From NCBI GenBank assembly GCA_017304475.1, contig JAFKKV010000037.1, positions 29,786 through 93,785 of the forward strand: 64,000 nt of DNA, given 5' to 3'. The translations under genes were made by a program, and so were the position numbers. This document shows positions 17,898-26,800 of the stretch, in pieces; positions within the stretch are counted from its first letter, which is position 1; each line of letters starts with the position of its first letter. Origin of the DNA: Hyphomicrobiales bacterium (GTDB lineage Bacteria; Pseudomonadota; Alphaproteobacteria; Rhizobiales; Phreatobacteraceae). The notes beneath the pieces are model-generated. The model saw only the letters and a list, made by a program, of their open reading frames with translations, had not been told where the DNA came from and searched no databases.

Positions 17898-18440
17898 GTG
17901 AAACGCCTGATCGTCACCTTTTGCGGCATCTATCTCGCCGCTGTCGCGCTCGCCGCGGCGGCAACCGGCCACGGCCTGATCGAGCCGGTGCCCGGCTATC
18001 GCCTGTCGATCCTGTGGATGGCGCGTGAGACGCTCGAAGCCCGGCTCGATGCCCTGGCTGGCGCCGGCAGGCCGTTCGAGGCCATGGTCTATGCCGGTGC
18101 CCATGTCGCATCATGGGCGATGCTTTGCAGCCTGGTGGTGATCGGGCTCGTCCGCCCGCTTGTCGGCCCGAGCCGGCGGCTCGCCAATATCCGGTCGAGC
18201 GCGGTGGTGCTCGGCGGGCTGACCGGCCTGATGCTGCTTGCGCATGTCACCCGGCCGATCCTGGACATGGCGAGCCAGATCCCCTCGACCTCCACCGCTC
18301 TGTCGTCCATGCCGGCCTATTGGCTGATCGGCATGGCGCTTTCGGTCGCCGTCACCGGCAGCCATCTGTCGCTCGTCGCCCACGATATCGTGCTCTGGGG
18401 CGTGGCGCGCTGGCGCGGCCCGCAACCCTCCCCGGTCTAG
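17898..18440 (+). CDS. Hypothetical four-helix membrane protein
   Basis: The 180-residue product begins at a GTG with GGGAG seven bases upstream. It has four hydrophobic spans at about residues 5-23, 64-88, 98-116 and 138-165, with short polar loops, and a positively charged C-terminus (WRGPQPSPV). No recognised domain is visible. It ends 8 bases before the 3' end of the converging histidine kinase gene. Its isolation and convergent arrangement give no functional hint. Confidence 0.65.
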   Translation: MKRLIVTFCGIYLAAVALAAAATGHGLIEPVPGYRLSILWMARETLEARLDALAGAGRPFEAMVYAGAHVASWAMLCSLVVIGLVRPLVGPSRRLANIRSSAVVLGGLTGLMLLAHVTRPILDMASQIPSTSTALSSMPAYWLIGMALSVAVTGSHLSLVAHDIVLWGVARWRGPQPSPV

Positions 18441-18448
18441 ACGGCGCC

Positions 18449-19861
18449 TCAGACGGGGACGCGAACGGTGGCGCGCAAGCCGCCGAGAGCGCTGTCCGAC
18501 AGGCTGATCTCGCCACCATGCGAACGCGCGATGTCGCGGGCGATCGCCAGGCCGAGGCCGGTGCCGCCCTCGTCGACATTGCGGGCGTCGTCGAGCCTGA
18601 GGAACGGCTTGAACACGTCGTCGCGCCGCTCCTGCGGAATGCCCGGCCCGTCATCCTCGATCGTGACGGTCAGCCAGCGATGATCGCGATGGCCCGCAAT
18701 GGCGATGGTGTCGGCATAACGCGCGGCATTGCCGACGAGGTTGGCGAGGCAGCGGCGGAACGCATCCGGGCGAACCTTGACGATCGGCTCGCCGTGATAG
18801 CTGACGCTCGCCTTGTGGCCTGAGCGCTCGGCATCGGCGCGCAACTCCTCCAGGAAGGCCGGCATGTCGGTCGGCGCCGGCAATTCGCCCATGTCGCCGC
18901 GGGCAAAGGCGAGATAGGCCTCCAGCATGCGCCCCATCTCGTCGACGTCGCGGCGCATCGCCTCGATCTCGGGATCGTCGGGCAGCAGCGCCAGTTCCAG
19001 CTTGAAGCGGGTCAGCACGGTGCGCAGGTCGTGGCTGACGCCGGCCAGCATGGTGGTGCGCTGGTCGATCTGGCGCTCGATGCGCCGTTTCATCTCGATG
19101 AAGGCGAGCGCCGCCGCGCGGACCTCGCTTGCCCCGCGCGGCCTGAAGCCGATCACCTCGCGGCCCTTGCCGAACTCCTCCGCCGCGGCCGCCAGCGCCT
19201 GGATCGGCCGGATCTGGTTCCGCAGGAACAGGATGGCGATGGCCAGCAGCACCAGCGAGGCGATCACCATCCAGACCAGGAAAATATGGCTGTTGGAGGC
19301 ATAGGCCATGCCGCGCCGGGCGAAGACCTTGAGCACCTGCCCGGTCTCCAGCTGGACGCGGATCTCGATCAGCGCCGAATTGCCCACCGTATCGATCCAG
19401 AACGGACGGCCGATCTGCAGCGCGATCTCGCGCGACAGGGCCGCGTCCAGCACGTCGAAGAACGGCCGCGGGCCGGCCGCCGGCAGCGGCTCGGGCGGCA
19501 GGATCTCGATCATCAGGTTCAGCCGGTCGCGCGCGATGCGGCGCAGCGTCTCGAACTCGCGGTCCTGCGGATAGGTCTTGTGGATGTCGATGAGCGCGGC
19601 GATGTCCTGGGTCACCGCCGCCGACAGCCGATAGGTCACCAGCTGCCAGTGCCGCTCCATGAAGATATAGGCGACCACCGACTGCAAGATGACGATCGGT
19701 GCGATGACGATGATCAGCGAACGGGCATAGAGCCCCTTCGGCATCATCTCATTGAAGCGCTTGGCGCCGACCTCGCCGAAACCGCGCAGCCGCGTCGCCG
19801 CATTGGCGATCAAACCGCGCATGCCGCCATAGGTCGATCGTGTCTGATCGTAACTGGCCAT
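18449..19861 (-). CDS. EnvZ-like sensor histidine kinase without an adjacent response regulator
   Basis: The 470-residue protein has TM1 at about 46-67, a periplasmic region to about 190, TM2 at about 193-213 and HAMP at about 214-265. The dimerisation/phosphoacceptor motif is GVSHDLRTVLTRF with His277. The ATPase region shows NLVGNAARYA (N box), EDDGPGIP (G1) and GGTGLGLAIARDIARSHGG (G2). It should autophosphorylate and signal through a response regulator. Such EnvZ-like kinases usually sit beside an OmpR-type regulator, but the neighbours here are a converging membrane gene and the divergent YfhO gene. The signal and partner are therefore open. Confidence 0.92.
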   Translation of the reverse strand: MASYDQTRSTYGGMRGLIANAATRLRGFGEVGAKRFNEMMPKGLYARSLIIVIAPIVILQSVVAYIFMERHWQLVTYRLSAAVTQDIAALIDIHKTYPQDREFETLRRIARDRLNLMIEILPPEPLPAAGPRPFFDVLDAALSREIALQIGRPFWIDTVGNSALIEIRVQLETGQVLKVFARRGMAYASNSHIFLVWMVIASLVLLAIAILFLRNQIRPIQALAAAAEEFGKGREVIGFRPRGASEVRAAALAFIEMKRRIERQIDQRTTMLAGVSHDLRTVLTRFKLELALLPDDPEIEAMRRDVDEMGRMLEAYLAFARGDMGELPAPTDMPAFLEELRADAERSGHKASVSYHGEPIVKVRPDAFRRCLANLVGNAARYADTIAIAGHRDHRWLTVTIEDDGPGIPQERRDDVFKPFLRLDDARNVDEGGTGLGLAIARDIARSHGGEISLSDSALGGLRATVRVPV

Positions 19862-20022
19862 GGCTGGAGCTTACCACGGCTCGCCGCCGCCGCGACATCG
19901 GACGGGCCGGTGCGGGGATCGGCTCAGGGCCAAGTGTTGCCGATCGGCCGCACCTGACGGACTTGTCAAGATCAGGCCCGCCAAAGGTCTTTTCAACAAT
20001 ACAATCGGCTTGAATTTCGCCG

Positions 20023-22503
20023 ATGGAACCGTTTCATTTTGTTTCCCACCAAGGCTTCGTAGAAAGCCGCTCCAGGGGAAGCCGTTTGGCCGGAGGGCTG
20101 GTTGTCCGCGCCTGGAATACTTGCGTGCGTCAGCCTGCATCTGTCTTAGAACTTGTCTGGTCGAACATCTCCCCTGCCCTGGCGACGAAGCGCGGCGGTT
20201 TATTGGCCGCCCTTCTGGCCGTATTCGCCATCTGGGCGGTGGCGGCGGTTCAATGGCCGCTGAACGGCGTCGTGGTTCCCTGGGATTCCAAAAACCAGTT
20301 CTATGCCTTTTTCCGCTTCATGGCCCAGGCCATCCATGAGGGCGCCACGCCGTTCTGGAACCCCTACCATTATGCCGGCCACCCGAGCATCGCGGATCCG
20401 CAATCGCTGATCTTCTCGCCGCTCTTCGTGCTCTGGGCGATCGTCGATCCCGCGCCGTCGCTCGCGGCCTTCGACCTCCTGGTCTTCGTCCATCTCCTGA
20501 TCGGCGGCCTCGCCTTTGTCGGCTACGGCCATCGCCACGGCTGGCCGGCGGCGGCCTCGGTGCTGGCCGCCTCGGTCTTCATGCTCGGCGGCGTGGTCTC
20601 CGGCCGGCTCAACCATGTCGGCATCATCATCTCCATCGGGCTGTTTCCCCTGGCACTCCTCCTGATGGAGATCGCCTTCGACCGGCGGTCCTGGCTCGCG
20701 GCAGCCGGTTTCGCCGCGACCGCCGCCCTGGTCGTTCTCGGCCGGACCCAGACGCCGCTCCTGCTGTCGGTCGTGCTCGTCGCCCTGGCGCTCCGCCATG
20801 TCAGCGTTCAGCCGGCGCCGCTGCGCTATCTCGCCAGCCGCGTGCCCGTGCTCGTCGTCATGGCCCTGACCGGCGCGGCACTCGTCACCGTCCCCATGTT
20901 GCTGACCCTGCAATTTGCTGGCTTTTCCAACCGCCCGCATGTCGGCCTCGACCTGGCGCTGCTGTCGTCGCTCTATCCGGTCAATTTCGCCAATTTCCTG
21001 GTGCCCAACGTGTTCGGCTCGCTCGAACCCTCGAGCCTCGGCGACTGGGGCCCGAGCCATGGCACGCGGCCCGGGATCGATGCCACCGACCGTTCGTTCA
21101 ACTATCTGTTCGCCGGCAGCCTGACCGCGCTGCTGGTGGTCTGGCACGGCATTGCGGGCGGCCGGCTGATCGTGCCCGGGCGGCGCCTGTTCGCCGTCAT
21201 CAGCGCCCTCTCGGTGCTCTACGCCATCGGCCGTTATTCGCCGTTCTTCCCGATGATGTTCGAGTATTTTCCGGGCATTGCGCTGTTCCGCCGCCCGGTC
21301 GGCGGCGCCTTCATCCTGGTCCTGGCGCTCGCCTATCTCAGCGGCCACCTCTTGTCCGACTATGTTCGCAAGGGACTGCCGGCGCCCCCCGCCTGGCTGC
21401 TGGCCGCGGTCGCCGCCCTGGTCGCCGCCCTGCTCGGCTGGGCCGTCATTTTCTCCATGCAGTCGTCCAAGGGCCTTGCCGCGAGCTTCGAGATCGCCAA
21501 GACCTTGCCCATCTATGGCGGGCTGATCGCGCTGCTCATGATCGCCCGCTCGGCGCGCGGCCGCCTGGTCGCGGCAAGCGTCGCGGTCGCCTTCACATCG
21601 GGCGAACTGATTGTCCGCAACGCCGCCTCCTCGCTCAATGCCGAGCCCAAGGCCTATTACGCCTTCCTCGAACAACCGACCGGCGAGACCGCCCGGATCG
21701 TCGCGACCATCCAGCGCGAGATCGCCAGCCGCTCGACCGGCGCGGCCCGCCCACGGGTCGAGATCGTCGGTCTCGGCGGCCCCTGGCAGAACGCCGCCAT
21801 GGTGTTCGGCTTCGAGGCGACCAATGGCTATAACCCCCTGCGCATCGGCCCCTATGACCGCCTGGTCTCGCCGGGAGAGAGCCCCTACACCGCGCTGCAT
21901 CGCCGCTTCCCGACCTCTTTCCCGGGTTATGACTGCGCGCTCGGCAAGCTGCTCGGCCTCGAATATGTCGTGCTCGACCGGCCGATCAACGAGATGCCGC
22001 ATCTGAGCGGACGCACCGTCGCCGAGGTCGTCATGGCTGGGCCGACCGCCTGGATCTACCGGCTGCCCGACGTCGCCCCGCGGGTCGAGCTCGCCAATGT
22101 CGTGCGGGTCGCCAGCGCCGACGAATTCATCGATGCCGGCCGGTTTCCGACCATCGTGACGCCCTCGGAAGTGCTGGTCGACGACAATGACGACCTGTCG
22201 CAAACCTATGCGCAGGCGCGCAACCAGGCACCCGGCAAGGCCGAGATCGTCGCATCCGCGCCCGACCGGGTCGAAATATCAGTGGAAACCCGCGCCACCG
22301 CCATCCTGACCCTGCACGCCCCCTGGTATCCCGGCTGGCAGGTCGAGGTCGACGGCCAGCGGCGCCCGCTGCTGCGCACCGACGTCCTGTTCCGCGGCGT
22401 CGAGGTGCCGGCCGGCGCCCGCAAGGTGGTGTTCACCTATCGGCCGCTGTCGCTGGAAAACCTCACGGCCGCCTTCGAGCAGCTCTTCGGCGAACAGGGC
22501 TGA
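20023..22503 (+). CDS. YfhO-type polytopic membrane protein (putative glycosyltransferase)
   Basis: Up to 826 residues. It has about a dozen membrane segments over residues 60-530, and a C-terminal extracytoplasmic beta-rich domain of about 290 residues ending in APWYPGWQVEVDGQ...VEVPAGARKVVFTYRP, the YfhO-family signature. The early loop GVVVPWDSKNQFYAFFRFM with an acidic residue is like that of GT-C enzymes. YfhO proteins add sugars such as glucose or galactose to cell-wall or membrane glycans in the bacteria studied. The start is uncertain: the first ATG lacks a clear ribosome-binding site, and a GTG near 20125 is a plausible alternative giving about 790 residues. It stands close to the histidine kinase divergently and upstream of an AraC gene. 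Confidence 0.8.
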   Translation: MEPFHFVSHQGFVESRSRGSRLAGGLVVRAWNTCVRQPASVLELVWSNISPALATKRGGLLAALLAVFAIWAVAAVQWPLNGVVVPWDSKNQFYAFFRFMAQAIHEGATPFWNPYHYAGHPSIADPQSLIFSPLFVLWAIVDPAPSLAAFDLLVFVHLLIGGLAFVGYGHRHGWPAAASVLAASVFMLGGVVSGRLNHVGIIISIGLFPLALLLMEIAFDRRSWLAAAGFAATAALVVLGRTQTPLLLSVVLVALALRHVSVQPAPLRYLASRVPVLVVMALTGAALVTVPMLLTLQFAGFSNRPHVGLDLALLSSLYPVNFANFLVPNVFGSLEPSSLGDWGPSHGTRPGIDATDRSFNYLFAGSLTALLVVWHGIAGGRLIVPGRRLFAVISALSVLYAIGRYSPFFPMMFEYFPGIALFRRPVGGAFILVLALAYLSGHLLSDYVRKGLPAPPAWLLAAVAALVAALLGWAVIFSMQSSKGLAASFEIAKTLPIYGGLIALLMIARSARGRLVAASVAVAFTSGELIVRNAASSLNAEPKAYYAFLEQPTGETARIVATIQREIASRSTGAARPRVEIVGLGGPWQNAAMVFGFEATNGYNPLRIGPYDRLVSPGESPYTALHRRFPTSFPGYDCALGKLLGLEYVVLDRPINEMPHLSGRTVAEVVMAGPTAWIYRLPDVAPRVELANVVRVASADEFIDAGRFPTIVTPSEVLVDDNDDLSQTYAQARNQAPGKAEIVASAPDRVEISVETRATAILTLHAPWYPGWQVEVDGQRRPLLRTDVLFRGVEVPAGARKVVFTYRPLSLENLTAAFEQLFGEQG

Positions 22504-22626
22504 GCGCCGGACGGAGGCGCATGGCGCCATGGGGCGGCGCGCGGTCGCGGCCGCGACACGAACGGGCAAGCGCGCGGGAAAGGCGCGCGACTCTTCATTT
22601 GCCTTTTCGCGGACGGCAATCAAAGA

Positions 22627-23706
22627 TTGCAATGCGGTGGCGACCGCGGATTCTGCGACAGGCAGGGGGCGGCGAGCACTTTGACCCCAGGCATCCCACA
22701 GTCGAACTTCGACCTGACCGAACTTCCCGTCAAAGCCGGTGTCGAAGCCTGGCAGGAGGGCTTGGGCAGCATGTACAATATCCAGCTGCACAACCCCCAG
22801 GAACGGCCCATCCATATCCGTTCCAGAGCGTCCCACTTCGACAGCTTCATCTTCGGCTCGCTGGAAGTCAGGGTAAAACAGCGGGTCGGCCGCACGCGCG
22901 CGCAAGCCGCGCGGGATGGACTGGACAATTACACGCTGCATTTCCATGCCAGGGCGTGTGGTGTTTCCCGGGACAACGGCCCCTATCAGCGGATCGAGCC
23001 CGGGGACCTCCTGGTTCTCGATCAGACGCGGACGAGTTCCTCCTGGCTCAATGGCCAGGATGATCTCTTTCTTGTCGTTCCCCGCCCGATTCTGGCGCCC
23101 CTGCTGGGCGCGCCGGACGAGCACAATGCGCATGTCATTTCCGGCAAGAACCCCTTGGTCTCGCTGTTCCGCAGCCATTTGTGCGAGCTGTACCGGGCCG
23201 CTCCCGAGCTGAGCCCGGAGGCCGCGCGCGCCGTCATTCGCCCAACCCTCGACCTTGCCGCGGCGGCGATCAACGGAAGCGCGCATGAAGGCCAGTCCAT
23301 CACCTTGCAATCGGCGCTGACGGCGCGGATCTGCCGTTACATCGAAGAGCATGCCCTGGAACCCGATCTGACGGCCGCCAGGATCGCGGCTGCCTTCGGC
23401 ATGTCGCAACGCAGGCTCTACTACCTGATGGCCGGCCATGGCGGCGTAGCCGGCCATGTTCAGCAGGTGCGGCTGCGTCGCGCCAAGGCCGCCATCGTCG
23501 CGCCGGTCTCGCGGCATATGTCGATCGCCGAGATCGCCGGGAATTTCGGCTTTTCCGATCCGACCAATTTCAGCCGCGTCTTCCGCCGCGCCTTCGGCAT
23601 GAGCCCGCGCGAAATGCGGGCCTTCGCCGCCGAGGGCCGGCTCGGCGAGCTCACCGGGCACCGGAACGCCCGCAGCATGTGGGACTGGATGCGCCATCTG
23701 CGCTGA
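22627..23706 (+). CDS. AraC-family transcriptional regulator
   Basis: The product is up to 359 residues. The N-terminal two thirds resemble the AraC_binding_2-type effector domain, including IRSRASHFDSFIFGSLEVRV, a variable loop, and RIEPGDLLVLDQT. The C-terminal ~100 residues are the double HTH, with DLTAARIAAAFGMSQRRLYYLM and SIAEIAGNFGFSDPTNFSRVFRRAFGMSPREM. A TTG at 22681 is an alternative start, giving 341 residues and dropping a leader that is not protein-like. It lies directly upstream of the autotransporter gene on the same strand and could control it, but no specific operator was recognised. The effector is unknown. Confidence 0.88.
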   Translation: MQCGGDRGFCDRQGAASTLTPGIPQSNFDLTELPVKAGVEAWQEGLGSMYNIQLHNPQERPIHIRSRASHFDSFIFGSLEVRVKQRVGRTRAQAARDGLDNYTLHFHARACGVSRDNGPYQRIEPGDLLVLDQTRTSSSWLNGQDDLFLVVPRPILAPLLGAPDEHNAHVISGKNPLVSLFRSHLCELYRAAPELSPEAARAVIRPTLDLAAAAINGSAHEGQSITLQSALTARICRYIEEHALEPDLTAARIAAAFGMSQRRLYYLMAGHGGVAGHVQQVRLRRAKAAIVAPVSRHMSIAEIAGNFGFSDPTNFSRVFRRAFGMSPREMRAFAAEGRLGELTGHRNARSMWDWMRHLR

Positions 23707-23854
23707 CGCCGGCGTGATGATTCGAGCCGCGTCCGGACGGGCCCTTGCCTGGCCTCGTTTGCAGCAGCGGACGAGATTTTTGCGCTGATGGCCAAATTTC
23801 CGGCTGCGCCCACCGATTTCCTGGCAAGCGGCCCCCTTCAGACCCCAGGATGAA

Positions 23855-26800
23855 ATGCGAGAGGCATTCGCATCCAGAGTGATGGCATTGGGGAAGACAA
23901 GGAATCCGAGGCGTGTGCGGGGCACCAGCGCATCCGCGCCGCATCGGGGCGTGGGCAGGAGCGTTCCGCTTGGCTCCGGTTCGCTGATCGCGTTGCTGCT
24001 GGTCGCGGCCTCTCCGGCGGTTGCGCAGCCGATCCCTCCCGGCGTCAACGTCGATGCGACCGACAATGACGTCTCCCCGTCATCGGCAAACCCGACGACG
24101 TGGAATTTGGGTGGATCCGATCTGCGCGTTGGCCAGAACGGCCGGGGCGCCCTGACCATCGGCGCGGGCGGCGTCGTCCGCAATTCGAACGGCCATATCG
24201 GCTTTGCCAGCGGTTCCATCGGCACCGTCTCGGTCGCCGGTGCAGGCGCGAGCTGGCTCAATCTTGGCGCCTTCCTTTCCGTCGGCGATGGCGGCCAGGG
24301 CACATTGATCATCGGCGCAGGCGGCTTCGTCACCAACGGGCACGGCAATATCGGCTATGGCGCCAATGCGGTCGGTATCGTCACGGTGGCCGGCATGGGC
24401 GCGCGCTGGGAGAATTTCTACACGCTCGCTGTCGGCCTGAACGGCCAGGGCACGCTGACGATCGGCACGGGCGGCAGCGTCACCAACACCGGCGGCGCTA
24501 TCGGCACCAATGCCGGCTCGGTCGGCACGGTGACTGTGGCCGGAACAGACGCACGCTGGGACAATTCCGGCGACCTCACCATCGGTCGTTCCGGCCGAGG
24601 CACATTGAACATCGCCGCGGGCGGAACCGTCACCAATGGGGTCGGCGCTATCGGCTATAACAATGGCGCGGTCGGCACGGTCACGGTGGAGGGGCTGGGC
24701 GCGACCTGGACCAATTCCGGTAGCCTCGCCGTCGGCTCTTCAGGCCTGGGCACACTGACCATCGGCGCGGGCGGAAGCGTGACCAATGCGGCCGGTCTGA
24801 TCGGCGCTTTCGCCAATGCGGTCGGCACGGTCACGGTGGAGGGCCCCGGCGCAACCTGGACCAATTCCGGCAACCTCACTGTCGGCCATTCCGGCCAAGC
24901 CACGCTGACCATCGGTGCGGGCGGAACCGTCACCAATGGGATCGGCCTCATCGGCTACGACAATGGCGCGGTCGGCACGGTCACGGTGGCCGGAACCAAC
25001 GCGCGCTGGGACAATTCCAGCGACATCGCAGTCGGCCGCGACGGCCAAGGCACGCTGAATATCGGCGCCGGCGGCATCGTTACCAACAAATACGGCAGCA
25101 TCGGTTATGGCAGTGGCTCGGTCGGCACGGTCAAGGTGGAGGGCCCCGGCGCAACCTGGACAAATGCCGACAACCTGAACGTCGGTGATCTCGGCCAGGG
25201 CACGCTCGGCATTGGCGCGGGCGGCACGGTCGCCAATGCCTACGGCTATATCGGCCTCAATGCTGGCTCGGTCGGCACGGCGACGGTGGCCGGAGCGGGC
25301 GCCCGCTGGACCAATTCCAGCGATCTCGCGGTCGGCTATTTCGGCCAAGGCACGCTCAGCATCGGCGTGGGCGGTACCGTCACCAATGCCTATGGCTATA
25401 TCGGCAACAACAGTGGCTCGGTCGGCACGGCCACGGTGGCCGGAACAGGCGCGACCTGGACCAATTCCGGCAACCTCCATGTCGGCTTTCGCGGCCAGGG
25501 CACACTGACCATCGGCGCGGGCGGCATCGTCACCAATGGGTTCGGCTTCATCGGCGCTGCCGCCGCCAATGCGGTCGGCACGGTCACGGTGGCGGGAGCA
25601 GGCGCACGCTGGGACAATTCCGGCGACCTCTTTGTCGGCAATCAGGGCCAAGGCAAACTGACCATCGCGGATGGCGGGACCGTCTCGAGCGCAGCGGGCT
25701 CCGGCCTCGTCCATCTCGGTTATTCCGGCACGTCGGCGGGAACGCTGACCATTGGCGCGGTGTCGGGCGGGGCGGCCGGCTCGCTGGAGGCCGCCGAGAT
25801 ACGGTTCGGCAACGGGACGGCCAAGCTCGTCTTCAATCACGGCGATACCGCTTATCGGTTCTCGACCAGACTGGTGAGCGCGGGAACCGGCGCCCATAGC
25901 GTGGCGCATCTGGCCGGCACGACGCTGCTCACCGGCGACAGTTCGGGCTTTACCGGCACGACGACGGTGTCGGGCGGCAAGCTGCTGGTCGGGGACGCGA
26001 CGAGCGGCACGCTCGGCGGGATCGTGAAGGTCACGAGCGGCGGCACGCTCGGCGGCTCGGGGACGCTCACCGGCACTGTCACGGTCGATGGCACGCTGGC
26101 CGCCGGCAACAGCCCGGGGACATTGACCTTTGCCGGCGATCTGACCCTCAACAGCGGATCGAGGACCGTGTTCGAGCTGAACACGCCGGGCATTGTCGGC
26201 GGCACCGGCCTGACCACCGGCAATGACCTCGTCAAGGTCGGCGGCACTCTCAACCTGGGTGGTACGCTGGACATCCAGGTCGCCGCGGCCGGCTATTACC
26301 GGCTGTTCGACTACGGCACGCTGACGTCAGGCAGCGGCTTCGGCACGGAAACCGTGACCTCGACCCATGGCGGCTTCACCATCGCCAGCCATCAGGTCCA
26401 ATACGGCATTCCCCATCAGATCAATCTGTCGGTGCTCGGCGCGGGCCAGACGATGCACTTCTGGGACGGCGCTGATACGACTGGCAATGGCACTGTCGAC
26501 GGCGGCGCGGGCATCTGGGGCTCAGCCACCAACTGGACCGGAATGCCCGGCCAAGCCAATATCAACGGCACCTGGGGCGGCTCGGTCGGCGTGTTCAGGG
26601 GCGCGGCCGGAACCGTCACCGTCTCGGGCACGCAGAACTTCGACACGCTGCAGTTCTCGACCGACGGCTATCGCCTCAGTGGCGGGACGCTCGCCTTCAA
26701 TCCCGCTTCGGGTTCGGCCGCGACGATCCTGGTCGACAGCGGTGTCGGGGTCACGATCGGCTCGGTCCTGACGGATGGTACGGGCAACAGCCTGACCAAG

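Noticed and set aside
20200..22203. A 667-codon minus-strand open frame opposite the YfhO gene
   Set aside because: High GC leaves the antisense strand open. Its composition is Asp/Arg/Glu/Gly-rich with no domain, whereas the plus strand encodes a recognisable membrane protein.
24122..25627. Possible CRISPR array because of regular repeats
   Set aside because: The period is 150 bp, the units are coding and similar throughout, and there are no short identical repeats with unrelated spacers or cas genes nearby.
24740..25909. Long minus-strand frame opposite the autotransporter repeats
   Set aside because: It mirrors the repeat structure of the plus strand and has no start signal or known fold.
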